The notes: generated by a model not told the origin, from the letters alone. DNA of 64,000 bases from Chryseobacterium indologenes (GCF_002025665.1 NZ_CP018786.1:4402001-4466000); one strand, 5' to 3'. Positions 1 through 9,432 are shown, numbered from the stretch's first letter. Numbers and translations: made by a program.

Positions 1-2
1 TT

Positions 3-437
3 CAGGCATTGGTAAGCACAGCTGTTTATGGTACTCCTCAAAGAAGCTGTACCGGTTTTGACTCAAAAAGACTCAATATGCTTTTGGCTGTACTGGAAAA
101 AAGAGCAGGTTTCCAATTGGGAGCGAAAGACGTTTTCCTGAATATTACCGGAGGAATAAAGACAGATGATCCGGCACTGGATTTGGCGGTCATCGCTTCT
201 GTTCTTTCCTCTAATGAAGATATTGCGATTTCTGAACATTACTGTTTTGCCGGAGAAATCGGATTAAGTGGCGAAATTCGTCCGGTAGCACAGATTGAGC
301 AGCGAATTACTGAGGCTGAAAAATTAGGCTATGAGAAAATATTTGTTTCCAATCTTAATAAAATCCCGAAAAGAAAATTTGGAATCAAGATTGAAGAAGT
401 GAGTAAGATTGAGGATTTTCACGAGAGGCTTTTTTAA
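3..437 (+). CDS. radA: DNA repair protein RadA, C-terminal part (5' end outside window)
   Basis: This is the end of RadA/Sms, the RecA-like ATPase with a Lon-type C-terminal domain that helps process recombination intermediates. The open frame runs in from the left edge without a start codon. The text QALVSTAVYGTPQR followed by KRLNMLLAVLEKR and LNITGGIKTDDPALDLAVI is the conserved RadA Lon-like region. The FAGEIGLSGEIRPV motif and the final EVSKIEDFHERLF are typical of the C-terminus. Only about a third of the usual ~450 residues is present. Seen directly: partial frame and motifs. Family function is established knowledge. Confidence 0.93.
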   Translation, partial: QALVSTAVYGTPQRSCTGFDSKRLNMLLAVLEKRAGFQLGAKDVFLNITGGIKTDDPALDLAVIASVLSSNEDIAISEHYCFAGEIGLSGEIRPVAQIEQRITEAEKLGYEKIFVSNLNKIPKRKFGIKIEEVSKIEDFHERLF

Positions 438-550
438 TGTGAATGGTGAATTTTGCTTCGCAAGTCAATTGTCAATCAGAATGTGGGTAAAAATTCACAA
501 ACAAAGCGAATTGACTATTCACTATTCACTATTATCAAACATTCACATTT
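437..550. repeat. imperfect inverted repeat between radA and the ACP phosphodiesterase gene
   Basis: The intergenic stretch begins with AATGTGAATG and ends with its inverse CATTCACATT. In between are further mirror matches such as GTCAATT against AATTGAC and repeated ATTCACT units. It resembles a short dispersed intergenic repeat and could fold into a long hairpin in RNA. No gene is visible in it. Confidence 0.4.
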
Positions 551-568
551 AATTCATACCTTTAATTT

Positions 569-1162
569 ATGAATTATCTGGCGCATTCTTTTCTTTCTTT
601 TACCGACGGTCAGATCGTGGGGCAGTTTCTCGAAGACTTTATCCGTAACAGAGATCGTTTTACTTTCCCGAAAGATATTCAGGACGGAATTACCCTGCAC
701 AGAGCTATTGATACTTACACCGATTCTCATCCTGCCATTCATGAAGCCAAAAAGGTATTTGCTCCTTTGGTAAGACTGTATGCAGGTGCGTTTGTAGATG
801 TCTCGATGGATCATTTTGTAGCTAAGGATCTTTCTCTGAATTCTCTTCCGGAATGGAAAGCGCATTCCCTTAAAGTTTATCGTGTTTTAAATGCCTATGA
901 ACAATGGCTTCCAGAAAATTTCAAAAAAATGCTTGTGAAAATGGAGCATGATGACTGGCTTTATAATTACCGTGAAGACTGGGGAATTAAATTCAGTATT
1001 CAGAATGTTTTGAATAAAGCGAAGTACCTTGATAAGGATATTCCTGTTTTTGAAGCTTTTTTGAAGAACAAAGATCATCTTCAGCAGTGTTATGATGATT
1101 TTTTTCCTGATCTGCTGGCCCATGCAAAAGGAATCAATACATTGTTGCAGCTGGAAAATTAA
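569..1162 (+). CDS. acyl carrier protein phosphodiesterase (AcpH/DUF479 family)
   Basis: At 197 aa this is the full length usual for the AcpH family, which removes the 4'-phosphopantetheine arm from acyl carrier protein in the cytoplasm. The N-terminal MNYLAHSFLS, then GQFLEDFIR, the HRAIDTYTDSHPA stretch and DVSMDHFVAKD are family hallmarks, and the conserved His/Asp residues are the likely metal and catalytic ligands. It stands alone on the plus strand after radA; the next gene converges on it. The start is the only ATG that keeps the conserved N-terminal NYLAH motif. Family assignment is confident; substrate is inferred from homologues. Confidence 0.88.
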   Translation: MNYLAHSFLSFTDGQIVGQFLEDFIRNRDRFTFPKDIQDGITLHRAIDTYTDSHPAIHEAKKVFAPLVRLYAGAFVDVSMDHFVAKDLSLNSLPEWKAHSLKVYRVLNAYEQWLPENFKKMLVKMEHDDWLYNYREDWGIKFSIQNVLNKAKYLDKDIPVFEAFLKNKDHLQQCYDDFFPDLLAHAKGINTLLQLEN

Positions 1163-1217
1163 TATTTTCTAATAGAATTGGAAAGTTGCCCGGCTTTCGT
1201 AGCTGCACCATAATATT

Positions 1218-1733
1218 TTAAAACTGCTTATAAAGATAGCGGTTAGGATAGGTAAGTTTTTCACTGTTTCTTTGTCCGTTTACAATAATATGGACAATGT
1301 TGATCTGATCATCAAAAAGATTATACAGAAAACTTACAGCAGCTTCCACTTTTTTCGGGATAGCTACAGGTTCAGATTCCATAAAGATATTTACAGATTC
1401 CTGGTCTTCTTCATAACCGATATAATTTACCTTCAAAAACCTGTTATCAGCTTTTAGTTTAAAATATTCTGAACAATATTTTTGCAGAGCATCGTTCAAT
1501 TTTGCTTTGTATTTTTCATCATTAAAATGAAAAGAGCCTCCGTATTTTTTTCCTAAACCATTTTCCGTATCATCCAGGAAAAATCTTCCTGTCACTTCAA
1601 ATGTTCTGGATTTTGAATTATAATTAATTTCTACAGAGCCTACGTGATAAGGGTGAAAAGCTTCACTCTTTGTAAAACTCTGAAAAGTCATTGTTAATAA
1701 TAAAAGAACACTCCAAAAAAATTTACCTGACAT
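1218..1733 (-). CDS. exported DUF6702 family protein
   Basis: A 171-aa protein with an N-terminal signal peptide (hydrophobic VLLLLTMTFQSF) followed by HPYHVGSVEINYN, the signature beginning of the DUF6702 family found in Bacteroidota. The rest is predicted beta-rich with no catalytic motif I recognise. A -7 element (1750-1757, minus strand) lies 16 bp upstream of the start, which supports this start. Flavobacterial DUF6702 proteins tend to be encoded near HupE and M1 peptidase genes, and both occur nearby here. The function is unknown; it is probably periplasmic or surface-associated. Confidence 0.75.
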   Translation of the reverse strand: MSGKFFWSVLLLLTMTFQSFTKSEAFHPYHVGSVEINYNSKSRTFEVTGRFFLDDTENGLGKKYGGSFHFNDEKYKAKLNDALQKYCSEYFKLKADNRFLKVNYIGYEEDQESVNIFMESEPVAIPKKVEAAVSFLYNLFDDQINIVHIIVNGQRNSEKLTYPNRYLYKQF

Positions 1734-1749
1734 GAATCTTATTTTACAG

Positions 1750-1757
1750 CAAATATA
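1750..1757 (-). promoter_or_regulatory. -7 promoter element of the DUF6702 gene
   Basis: Read on the minus strand this is TATATTTG, a match to the Bacteroidota -7 consensus TAnnTTTG, 16 bp before the DUF6702 start codon. It abuts the terminator hairpin of the gene upstream. Confidence 0.55.
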
Positions 1758-1792
1758 AAAAAAGCAGCAGTTTCTATAACTGCTGCTTTTTA
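1758..1792 (-). terminator. rho-independent terminator of the subtilisin-like protease gene
   Basis: A perfect 10-bp stem AGCAGCAGTT / AACTGCTGCT around a 5-base loop, flanked by A-runs and T-runs. It lies 22 bp beyond the stop codon of the minus-strand protease gene and separates it from the DUF6702 gene. Confidence 0.8.
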
Positions 1793-1813
1793 AGATAATT
1801 GATCGGTGATGAT

Positions 1814-4800
1814 TTATTGTTTAATTACTTTTTTCGTAATTTTTGTATTATCCTCGAGCATTATGGTGAACAGATACGTTCCTTTTATCAGTTCGGAAAC
1901 ATCAATTTTACCTGAATTAGCATTCACATTTACGGTTTTAATCAATTTTCCTGAAACATCATAAATGGTTACCGTTCCTTTAGAATGTCTTCCCAATACT
2001 ACAGTAACAAAATCTTTGGCAGGATTAGGAGTGATATTCACTTCTGAATTCATCTTTACATCAGCTGTTCCTAACGTTGTTCCTGTTTTAATAAAATAAC
2101 CACCAAAACCTGTTGCTTGGAAACTGACTTCCCAATATTGGTAGGTGTCATTCCAGATAATATCTGCAACATCTGGTGTAATAACCGTGGCAGCTCCTCC
2201 AAAAGAAGCAACTGTACCCGTAGTGCTTGTTCCTGTATATTTTTCAATAAGAAGATTCGCTTTATTGGCTACATCGCTAGGTGAAGTAGGTAATTTCACT
2301 CCATTGGTCAGATTATAAGCATCGAAATCACTCTGCTTGAAATATAAAGTTACTTTTCCGGTAGCCGTAGTAGTATTTGCATCGGAATTGATTTCGTATC
2401 TTCTTGCAACATAATTTGGCTGTGCATTATCTATCCATACCTTTGAGGTAACATTTCCTGTTACTGTACTGCCCGCTTCTTTTTCTACTCTTGAGATAAG
2501 CTGGCATGCATTTGTAAAATAGTTATAACCATTGGCCACTGTACTGGCTTTTGTTTGGTTGGAAGTTGCTAAATTCTTTACTTCAGCAACGTTTTCATAG
2601 ATTACGGCTCTCATTTTAAGATCAAATGTTCTGGAAGTCCATGTAGTACCGTCAGTAGAAGTTTTAGATCTGCTATTCAGTACAGCATTCTCTGCTTTCA
2701 TGGCAATTCTTCCTCCTAATCCATTAACAACAATATAAAATTCTTTTCCGGTTACCATCTGTACATTCAAATCTGAAAGATTGATGTAGTTCCAGGTATA
2801 TCTCTGAATATTATTAAGCCATGAAGTAATGGTTTTAGTAGCAATAATATCTCCGGGATTTCCGTTAGCATCCACCTTTCTGATCTGAATATCCACCGGG
2901 ATATCTGAAGGAATTGAAGACCCTGATACAAAAGAGAACCCTCCCAGTTTCCCTGTTAATGTAGGGGTATATCTTACCGCAAGAGCCATATTATCAAAAT
3001 AATAATTAAATTCTGTATTGGCTACAATGTATGGCTCATCGTAACTTACCGTTTCAAAATTGGATTTCACGCATCCTAATTCATCAGTAACAGCTTTATA
3101 GATATCCAATTTACCATATCCCCATCTCATATTCGGAACGACACCGGTTGCACCGTCCATTCTTGCATTAGTTGTAAGACGGGCTTTCACCTGTGCTGCC
3201 GTCAATGAAGGATTAGCCTGCAGTAATAATCCTACTGCTCCAGCTACACCTGGTGAAGACATACTTGTCCCCTGATTTTTCACGTAATAATTGGTGCCTG
3301 AAATAATGTCTGTTGCTGCGGGAGCAGAATTGCTGGATCTTGATGATATAACATTCTGACCTGAACCTGCGATATCCGGCTTTTGAACCCCATCCACTCT
3401 TGGTCCCTGTGAACTGAATGAAGAAATAGACTCCTGTGGGGTTGTGGTAGAATAAGCACCCGTACTATACCAGCTTGGCCTTCCCATATATGATGCTACT
3501 GTAATAGCATTAGAAGCATTCCCCGGGCTTCCTACAATATATTCATTATCCCCGTTTTGCAACGTGGTTTGTACTCCCTGGCTATACAGCCAGCCATGGG
3601 TTGAGATTTGCTGTGTTCCGTTATTGGTAATTTCCAATGTATAATTTCCCTGAACATTGGTAGTTCCTGAAGTTCTGGCAATTACCAGCTGAACATACCT
3701 TTTATTGTTATCATTGCTCCAATAGTTATACATTGTTGCTGTAAGCCCACCTCCCAAGATATTATGAGCTGTAGTTGTACTTATATTCTGAATATACTGC
3801 TGCCCATCGGGAGTAGTTAGCTTTGCAGTAACAGGAGTATTATCGTTGGCATACATTATAAATGAAAATACTGTAGCTGCAGAAGTATTGCTTACTACCG
3901 TAAAATTATAAGTCTGGGAAGCATTAGCAGCAATATCTACTTTTCTATGAAGATTAGCTCCGTAGTCGTTACCTGCCGAAATAACAACTACTCTTCCCGT
4001 TCCTGAGGTGGTAAAATTATTAACCGCTACTTCATGGCTGGAAGTTCCATCATGAGCAGTGCTCTGCCCACCGATACTCATATTGACAACAATAGGTTTA
4101 TTAAGTGCTGTTGCCACATTTTTAAAATAGGTTAAAGCATTAATGGTATTGGTTGTAGGAAAAGATCCGTTTCCTCCCTTCACAAAAACAATATCTGCAT
4201 CGGATGAGAATCCTTTATGTCTTTTATCTGTAAAAGCAGAGCCATTTCCAGCGGCAGTACCTGAAACATGGGTTCCATGGCCATTGGTATCATTTTCACG
4301 AACAAAACCTGTGGGTGTGCCATCCAGTTCATCATCGATCTGTGCTTTTGTATATTCCACTCCAGTAGAAAACCCTGTCGGGGCAACTTCTCCCGCCTGG
4401 GCAGTTAATGTCTGGTCCCAAATAGAAACAATTCTGCTTTTGGTCTGATCATCAGCTTTTCTGAAATCAGGGTGTTTCCAGTCTATTCCAGTGTCATAAA
4501 TTCCTACTAAAACTCCTGTTCCATTATAAGCTGTGTTATTGAAAACACCATCCTGCAAAAGACTTGCTCCTGACTGAGCGCGGCTCACATCGTTATGAAG
4601 CTCATCAAACTGCGGTCCCATTACAGAAATTACATACGGAAGCTGAGTCAGTCTTTCAATATCTTCAATAGAAACTAAAGCTGTGGAAAAAGCGGGAAAC
4701 TGGCTTTGTACAATAAATCCGTCTGCTTTTAGTTTTTCAGGCTCCTTCGTGTAAACAATACATGAATACATGGTTTGTGCTCCTTTTGAAGTTACTACCA

Positions 4801-5029
4801 GGTGCTGGTCAAGTTTCATATCAGGACGTTCCAGTTCTTTTACAGCTCTTCCCTTGGCAATATTTTCTTTATTTTTCAATAAAAGATCAAACCGGGAATC
4901 CAGTTTCTGTACCTGCCCGTAAAAAGCGTAGGAATACAATCCCAAAAAGGCTGCTGTAGCATTTCTAAGAAGCTTCGCTCCTCCATGTGAAATGTTTACA
5001 TTTGTAAAAAATAATTTTTTGATATCCAT
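1814..5029 (-). CDS. secreted subtilisin-like serine protease with T9SS type A sorting domain
   Basis: A 1071-aa S8 family peptidase. The catalytic triad is visible: D179 in GIYDTGIDWKHPDF, H251 in NGHGTHVSGTAAG and S589 in GTSMSSPGVAG. An inhibitor_I9-like propeptide region precedes the catalytic domain. Beta-sandwich-like domains follow, and the last ~75 residues begin with VNITPNPAKDFVTVVLG and end ITKKVIKQ, a type A C-terminal signal for export by the type IX secretion system. The N-terminus (about residues 1-39) has a hydrophobic stretch ending AFYGQ that fits a signal peptide, although it is longer than usual before the hydrophobic core. It is monocistronic with its own terminator. Expected role: extracellular protein degradation. 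Confidence 0.93.
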   Translation of the reverse strand: MDIKKLFFTNVNISHGGAKLLRNATAAFLGLYSYAFYGQVQKLDSRFDLLLKNKENIAKGRAVKELERPDMKLDQHLVVTSKGAQTMYSCIVYTKEPEKLKADGFIVQSQFPAFSTALVSIEDIERLTQLPYVISVMGPQFDELHNDVSRAQSGASLLQDGVFNNTAYNGTGVLVGIYDTGIDWKHPDFRKADDQTKSRIVSIWDQTLTAQAGEVAPTGFSTGVEYTKAQIDDELDGTPTGFVRENDTNGHGTHVSGTAAGNGSAFTDKRHKGFSSDADIVFVKGGNGSFPTTNTINALTYFKNVATALNKPIVVNMSIGGQSTAHDGTSSHEVAVNNFTTSGTGRVVVISAGNDYGANLHRKVDIAANASQTYNFTVVSNTSAATVFSFIMYANDNTPVTAKLTTPDGQQYIQNISTTTAHNILGGGLTATMYNYWSNDNNKRYVQLVIARTSGTTNVQGNYTLEITNNGTQQISTHGWLYSQGVQTTLQNGDNEYIVGSPGNASNAITVASYMGRPSWYSTGAYSTTTPQESISSFSSQGPRVDGVQKPDIAGSGQNVISSRSSNSAPAATDIISGTNYYVKNQGTSMSSPGVAGAVGLLLQANPSLTAAQVKARLTTNARMDGATGVVPNMRWGYGKLDIYKAVTDELGCVKSNFETVSYDEPYIVANTEFNYYFDNMALAVRYTPTLTGKLGGFSFVSGSSIPSDIPVDIQIRKVDANGNPGDIIATKTITSWLNNIQRYTWNYINLSDLNVQMVTGKEFYIVVNGLGGRIAMKAENAVLNSRSKTSTDGTTWTSRTFDLKMRAVIYENVAEVKNLATSNQTKASTVANGYNYFTNACQLISRVEKEAGSTVTGNVTSKVWIDNAQPNYVARRYEINSDANTTTATGKVTLYFKQSDFDAYNLTNGVKLPTSPSDVANKANLLIEKYTGTSTTGTVASFGGAATVITPDVADIIWNDTYQYWEVSFQATGFGGYFIKTGTTLGTADVKMNSEVNITPNPAKDFVTVVLGRHSKGTVTIYDVSGKLIKTVNVNANSGKIDVSELIKGTYLFTIMLEDNTKITKKVIKQ

Positions 5030-5180
5030 ATTTCATTTTTAAGCAATACAATTATACAATTTTTATTCAAAACATAAATAATGTAAAATATTAATAATGA
5101 TTAAGCATAAAAATTAAATCAAATAATAAAATTAATATTATTTTAACAATATATTCAAAATATAAAATTTTTTAATCAAA

Positions 5181-5759
5181 ATGCAGGATTTTCTTTTTTA
5201 TTTAAACCTTGGATGGGAACATATTATTTCTCTGGATGCCTTGGATCATCAGCTTTTTGTTTTGGCTTTGATTGCTGTTTACTCTTACAGTGACTGGAAA
5301 AAAATACTGATTCTTGTTACTGCATTTACAATCGGGCATTCTATTACATTAGCTTTAAGCATTCTGGATGTTTTCAGAGTTCCTTCTGACTGGGTGGAGT
5401 TTTTAATTCCTTTAACCATTGTTCTGACCTCACTGGATAATATTATCATGAAAAATCAGAAACAGACTTTGATGCGGGCCAACTATTATCTTGCACTGAT
5501 TTTCGGTCTTGTTCATGGAATGGGATTTGCCAATACAGCAAGAGTAATGATTGCTAAAAGCCAAAGTATTGCTTTACCTCTCCTTGGGTTTAATATGGGT
5601 TTGGAACTTGGTCAGATTGTCATTGTTGCAGCAATTTTAATCATCCTGTTTCTTTCACTCAATCTTTTCAAAGTGAATAAAAAAGACTGGATACTCTTTG
5701 TTTCTTCCGGAGTATTTGCTTTATCCTTAAAAATGACTTTGGAAAGAATTCCTTTTTAA
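5181..5759 (+). CDS. HupE/UreJ family integral membrane protein
   Basis: A 192-aa hydrophobic protein with about six membrane segments. The GLVHGMGFAN motif (about residues 112-121) and GFNMGLELGQI are characteristic of the HupE/UreJ family, whose members carry nickel or related cargo in some bacteria; in flavobacteria the substrate is not known. It is transcribed divergently from the protease gene across an AT-rich 150-bp region and lies 67 bp upstream of the M1 peptidase gene. No hydrogenase or urease genes are seen in the window, so a nickel role cannot be inferred from context. Confidence 0.8.
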   Translation: MQDFLFYLNLGWEHIISLDALDHQLFVLALIAVYSYSDWKKILILVTAFTIGHSITLALSILDVFRVPSDWVEFLIPLTIVLTSLDNIIMKNQKQTLMRANYYLALIFGLVHGMGFANTARVMIAKSQSIALPLLGFNMGLELGQIVIVAAILIILFLSLNLFKVNKKDWILFVSSGVFALSLKMTLERIPF

Positions 5760-5795
5760 AAGTTAAATATTCTCATTAATTCAACAGGTAATTAC

Positions 5796-5803
5796 TATCT
5801 TTG
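5796..5803 (+). promoter_or_regulatory. -7 promoter element of the M1 peptidase gene
   Basis: TATCTTTG matches TAnnTTTG and lies 23 bp before the M1 peptidase ATG, implying a short 5' leader of roughly 20 nt. No clear -33 TTG is visible. Confidence 0.6.
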
Positions 5804-5826
5804 ATCATTAAAAAATCATTTCGGTT

Positions 5827-8214
5827 ATGAAACTAAAAGTTGTTATACTTTCACTTTCTGTATTTGCATATACAGGTTTCACCGCACAAAATATTCAGAA
5901 TAACCCAGGCAGCAATCACGGCAATAAGTTTGAGCAGCTGGGAACTATTCTACCAACACCCAACATTTACAGAACGGCTTCAGGAGCTCCCGGTCACGGA
6001 TACTGGCAGAACAGAGCCGATTATAACATCACCGCTTATCTGGATGAAGATAAAAGAAATCTGAAAGGTTCAGAAACGGTGACTTACTACAATAATTCGC
6101 CTGATGAACTGGACTATATCTGGCTGCAGCTTGATGAAAACGAACACTCAAGCATCAGAAATGCAGGATATGACACTTCGTCTGTACTTCGTCCTTCCAC
6201 TACGGACCAGCAGCTTAAAGTTTCTGAACTTCCTGTAAAAGATAATGGTTATGGCGTAAGTCTTGAAAAAGTAACAGATGCGTCAGGTACTCCATTGAAG
6301 TATACGGTCAACAAAACGATGATGCGTATCGATCTTCCCAAAGTTTTGAAAAAGGGTGAGAAATTCGTTTTCAAAGTAGACTGGAACTATAATATCTCTG
6401 ACAGAATTAAAATGGGAGGCCGAGGAGGTTTTGAAAACTTCCCTGAAGATGGCAATGATCTGTATACAATGGCCCAATGGTATCCAAGAATGTGCGTCTA
6501 TAGTGACTTCCAGGGTTGGCAGAATCATCAGTTTACCGGAAGAGGTGAATTTGCTTTGGTTTTCGGAGACTTTAAGGTTTCCATGAATGTACCTGCAGAT
6601 CATATTGTTGGCGGAACAGGAGAATGTAAAAATTACGATCAGGTGTTGACATCTGATCAGCTATCAAGATACAGAAAAGCTGAAAACGCAGCAGAGCCTA
6701 TCGAAATTGTAACCTTGGATGAAGCTAAAAAAGCAGAGAAAAATCATTCAAAACAAAGAAAAACATGGGTTTTCGAAGCGAAAGATGTTCGTGATTTTGC
6801 ATGGACTTCTTCCAGAAAGTTTGTCTGGGACGGAATGCGTGTAACGATTCCTGAAAACAATAATAAAGTAATGGCAATGAGTTTCTATCCAAAAGAATCT
6901 TACGGTCTTTACAGAAAATTTTCTACAAAAGCGGTAGCCCATACCATCAAAACCTATTCGGAATTTACCATTCCTTATCCATATCCTGTGGCTCAGTCTG
7001 TAGAAGCTGCCAATGGAATGGAGTACCCTATGATCTGTTTCAATTTCGGGAGAACCGAAAAAGACGGAACTTATTCTGAAGGAACAAAAAATGGAATGAT
7101 CGGAGTAATCATCCACGAGGTTGGTCACAACTTTTTCCCAATGATCATCAATTCTGATGAAAGACAGTGGGCATGGATGGACGAAGGTTTGAATACATTT
7201 ACTGAATATCTTACAGAAGAGAAATGGGATAACAAATTCCCGTCTAAAAGAGGACCAGCATGGACAATCGTTGACTACATGAAACTCCCGAAAGATCAGC
7301 TGGAGCCTATCATGAGTAACTCAGAAAATATTGTTCAGTATGGTCCGAATGCTTATTCAAAACCTGCTACAGGACTGAATATTCTTCGTGAAACGATCAT
7401 GGGAAGGGAGCTTTTCGACAAAGCATTTAAAACGTATGCAAAGAGATGGGCATTCAAGCATCCTGAACCTGCAGATTTATTCCGTACGATGGAAGATGCC
7501 AGCGGAGAAGACCTTGACTGGTTCTGGAGAGGATGGTTCTACGGTACAGATCCTGTAGATATTGCGATTGATAAAGTAACGGTTGCTGTTCCTAATCTTG
7601 AGAGTGATCCAAGAGCTGCTGCTGAAGTGAAATATCAGGTTGAAAAACCACTGGTAAACAGTTTTGAAGATCTTTCAAAAATCAGAAACAGAGAAGATAA
7701 GAATATCAAATTCTATGTAGATAGTGATAAAGATGTTCAGGATTTCTATTACAGATATGACAGAGGCCAGGAAAAGGTTGATAACAATAAGCAATACACC
7801 ATCAAAACAGAGGCAGGTCTTACTTTAGATGCCAAGGATAAAGAGAAATTCAAAAATATAACAGGATATCAGATCGATTTTGTGAACAAAGGCGGTCTGG
7901 TAATGCCAATCATTCTTGAGTTCACTTTTGAAGACGGATCAAAAGTATATGACAAATCTGCAGCGCAGATCTGGAGACTGAACGAACAAAAAGTTTCCAA
8001 GACGTATTATTTTGATAAGAAAGTAAAATCTATTCAGCTGGATCCAATGAGAGAGACTGCTGATATTGATACAAGCAATAATTTCTGGAGCAATGCCGGA
8101 GTGGGAAGTGAAACTTCAAAATTCCAACTTTTCAAACAAAAACAAGGAGGAGGTTCTGTAAGAGGAGGCTCAACCGGAAAAGTCAACCCAATGCAGGCCG
8201 CAGGAAAGAGTTAA
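5827..8214 (+). CDS. M1 family zinc metallopeptidase, exported
   Basis: A 795-aa gluzincin. The zinc site is intact: HEVGH at residues 430-434 and the third ligand E453 in WMDEGLNTF, exactly 18 residues apart. An NGMEYP segment (396-401) corresponds to the exopeptidase substrate-binding motif. A signal peptide (MKLKVVILSLSVFAYTGFTA) directs export. The C-terminal third is a long beta-rich and charged region ending in a Gly/Ser-rich tail, without a recognisable T9SS sorting domain, so it is probably periplasmic or membrane-associated. It probably trims peptides from exported proteins. It has its own promoter, and a small exported protein gene follows 55 bp downstream. Confidence 0.92.
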   Translation: MKLKVVILSLSVFAYTGFTAQNIQNNPGSNHGNKFEQLGTILPTPNIYRTASGAPGHGYWQNRADYNITAYLDEDKRNLKGSETVTYYNNSPDELDYIWLQLDENEHSSIRNAGYDTSSVLRPSTTDQQLKVSELPVKDNGYGVSLEKVTDASGTPLKYTVNKTMMRIDLPKVLKKGEKFVFKVDWNYNISDRIKMGGRGGFENFPEDGNDLYTMAQWYPRMCVYSDFQGWQNHQFTGRGEFALVFGDFKVSMNVPADHIVGGTGECKNYDQVLTSDQLSRYRKAENAAEPIEIVTLDEAKKAEKNHSKQRKTWVFEAKDVRDFAWTSSRKFVWDGMRVTIPENNNKVMAMSFYPKESYGLYRKFSTKAVAHTIKTYSEFTIPYPYPVAQSVEAANGMEYPMICFNFGRTEKDGTYSEGTKNGMIGVIIHEVGHNFFPMIINSDERQWAWMDEGLNTFTEYLTEEKWDNKFPSKRGPAWTIVDYMKLPKDQLEPIMSNSENIVQYGPNAYSKPATGLNILRETIMGRELFDKAFKTYAKRWAFKHPEPADLFRTMEDASGEDLDWFWRGWFYGTDPVDIAIDKVTVAVPNLESDPRAAAEVKYQVEKPLVNSFEDLSKIRNREDKNIKFYVDSDKDVQDFYYRYDRGQEKVDNNKQYTIKTEAGLTLDAKDKEKFKNITGYQIDFVNKGGLVMPIILEFTFEDGSKVYDKSAAQIWRLNEQKVSKTYYFDKKVKSIQLDPMRETADIDTSNNFWSNAGVGSETSKFQLFKQKQGGGSVRGGSTGKVNPMQAAGKS

Positions 8215-8269
8215 AAATCAAAAGGTTGTAACTTTTATAAATACAGCACTACTTATTATTAAAAAGATC

Positions 8270-8992
8270 ATGAAAACTTTTCTTTTCCTTTTAATACTAA
8301 GTAGTGCTAATTTTTTTTCCCAGAAGCTACTTACTCCTGAAAATTCCGGGATCAACTCAAAACTTATCCACGATGAAACTTCTGAAGCCGTATGGTTTGC
8401 TGAAAATGCAGGTACAAAAATAGAAATAGGAAGCATTGTTACTGAAATCAAAAAACTGAACAAAGCAGATCTTTTGATCAGAACAACGGTAAAAATGAAA
8501 CAGGCTCCGGATGCAAAATGGACGGATTCTACTCTTGTCAAAACAGCCAATTTCACCCCAGTCTACCACTCTTCTTACAATTCAATGAGAGATATGGTTC
8601 TCAAGTCTGAAAAAGATAAGGTCACCGGATATTATCTTGATAAGAAATCTCAGAAAAAAGATATCATCGAAATTCCTGCAGATCATTATTTCGACAGTAG
8701 CAGCTATGCCCAGCTGATCAGATATCTTCCGTTGAAAGAACACTATACTGCCGAGATTTCTATTTTCGATTATAACCCCAAATCTGAGAAAAAAGGGATG
8801 ATGAAAGCCTACATTCTGGATACTCAAAAGACAGAATATAAAGGAAAACCGGTTTGGGCAGTAAAAACCAATGATGACATCAGCAACAAAGCAACCACAG
8901 TAACCTATTATATTGATGCAGCCACAAGGAAAATTGTAAAGCAGGATATAGAAATGGCAGGAAGAAAAATGTATTTAGAAACAGCTCCTTAA
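8270..8992 (+). CDS. exported protein of unknown function, DUF3108-like
   Basis: A 240-aa protein with a clear signal peptide (MKTFLFLLILSSANFFSQ). The rest is predicted beta-rich; the C-terminal part (YYIDAATRKIVKQDIE) resembles the end of DUF3108-type beta-barrel lipocalin-like domains, but this is only a resemblance. It lies 55 bp after the M1 peptidase gene on the same strand with no terminator between them, so the two may be co-transcribed. No catalytic motif is recognised. Confidence 0.65.
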   Translation: MKTFLFLLILSSANFFSQKLLTPENSGINSKLIHDETSEAVWFAENAGTKIEIGSIVTEIKKLNKADLLIRTTVKMKQAPDAKWTDSTLVKTANFTPVYHSSYNSMRDMVLKSEKDKVTGYYLDKKSQKKDIIEIPADHYFDSSSYAQLIRYLPLKEHYTAEISIFDYNPKSEKKGMMKAYILDTQKTEYKGKPVWAVKTNDDISNKATTVTYYIDAATRKIVKQDIEMAGRKMYLETAP

Positions 8993-9063
8993 ATTACTTA
9001 AATCCAGATACCAATATCTCATTTTCGTCTACAAAAAACATAACAACCTGACTTAAAAAGCTT

Positions 9064-9071
9064 TATATTTG
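9064..9071 (+). promoter_or_regulatory. -7 promoter element of GG-leader peptide gene 1
   Basis: TATATTTG matches TAnnTTTG, 76 bp before the ATG of the first small peptide. The leader between them (CACCAAATGTCAAAA...) is conserved with the second copy downstream. Confidence 0.55.
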
Positions 9072-9147
9072 AATCACATAACACCAAATGTCAAAAACCT
9101 GATTGACTTTAAATGTTCAGGACGTACCCATCAAAATATTTTTAACT

Positions 9148-9285
9148 ATGAAAAATGCAAAACTACTAAGCAGAGATGCTCAGAAAACAATTAATGGCGG
9201 ACTTGCTGCCAGACTCGTTTGCTGCGAACGCGACGACAACGGAAAATGTACTTTATGGATCGGACCAGGACAAAACTGTCCTTAG
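9148..9285 (+). CDS. small GG-leader peptide, bacteriocin/RiPP precursor-like (copy 1)
   Basis: A 45-aa peptide that starts MKNAKLLSRDAQKTINGG, a double-glycine leader of the type found in Chryseobacterium bacteriocin-like peptides. The predicted core carries a CC pair, a further Cys and the conserved ending LWIGPGQNCP, four cysteines in all. ATG at 9148 is preferred because the leader and spacing are identical in copy 2; the frame is open upstream but without conservation. No modification enzyme, peptidase-ABC exporter or immunity gene is visible nearby, so maturation machinery would have to be elsewhere. Precursor status is inferred from the leader; activity is unknown. Confidence 0.75.
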   Translation: MKNAKLLSRDAQKTINGGLAARLVCCERDDNGKCTLWIGPGQNCP

Positions 9286-9311
9286 TTCTGTCATCTGATA
9301 ACAATTTTGAT

Positions 9312-9336
9312 AAAGCCGGAAATTTCCGGCTTTTTC
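9312..9336 (+). terminator. terminator of GG-leader peptide gene 1
   Basis: The stem AAAGCCGGAAA / TTTCCGGCTTT is followed by a T-run, 26 bp after the stop codon. Confidence 0.85.
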
Positions 9337-9432
9337 TATTCACACCCTCAACTCATTATCATTATTGTCTGATAATCAAAATTTTATTTCAAAAAACATA
9401 ATAAAATTATATCACGAAATAAGGAAAAATAG

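Noticed and set aside
4143..4448. Plus-strand open frame of 101 codons within the subtilisin-like protease gene
   Set aside because: It mirrors the protease coding sequence in antisense, has no recognisable motif or promoter, and the protease frame is intact with its catalytic triad.
9219..9401. Open frame overlapping the first GG-leader peptide
   Set aside because: It is out of frame with the conserved peptide and runs through the terminator; the second unit has no matching frame.
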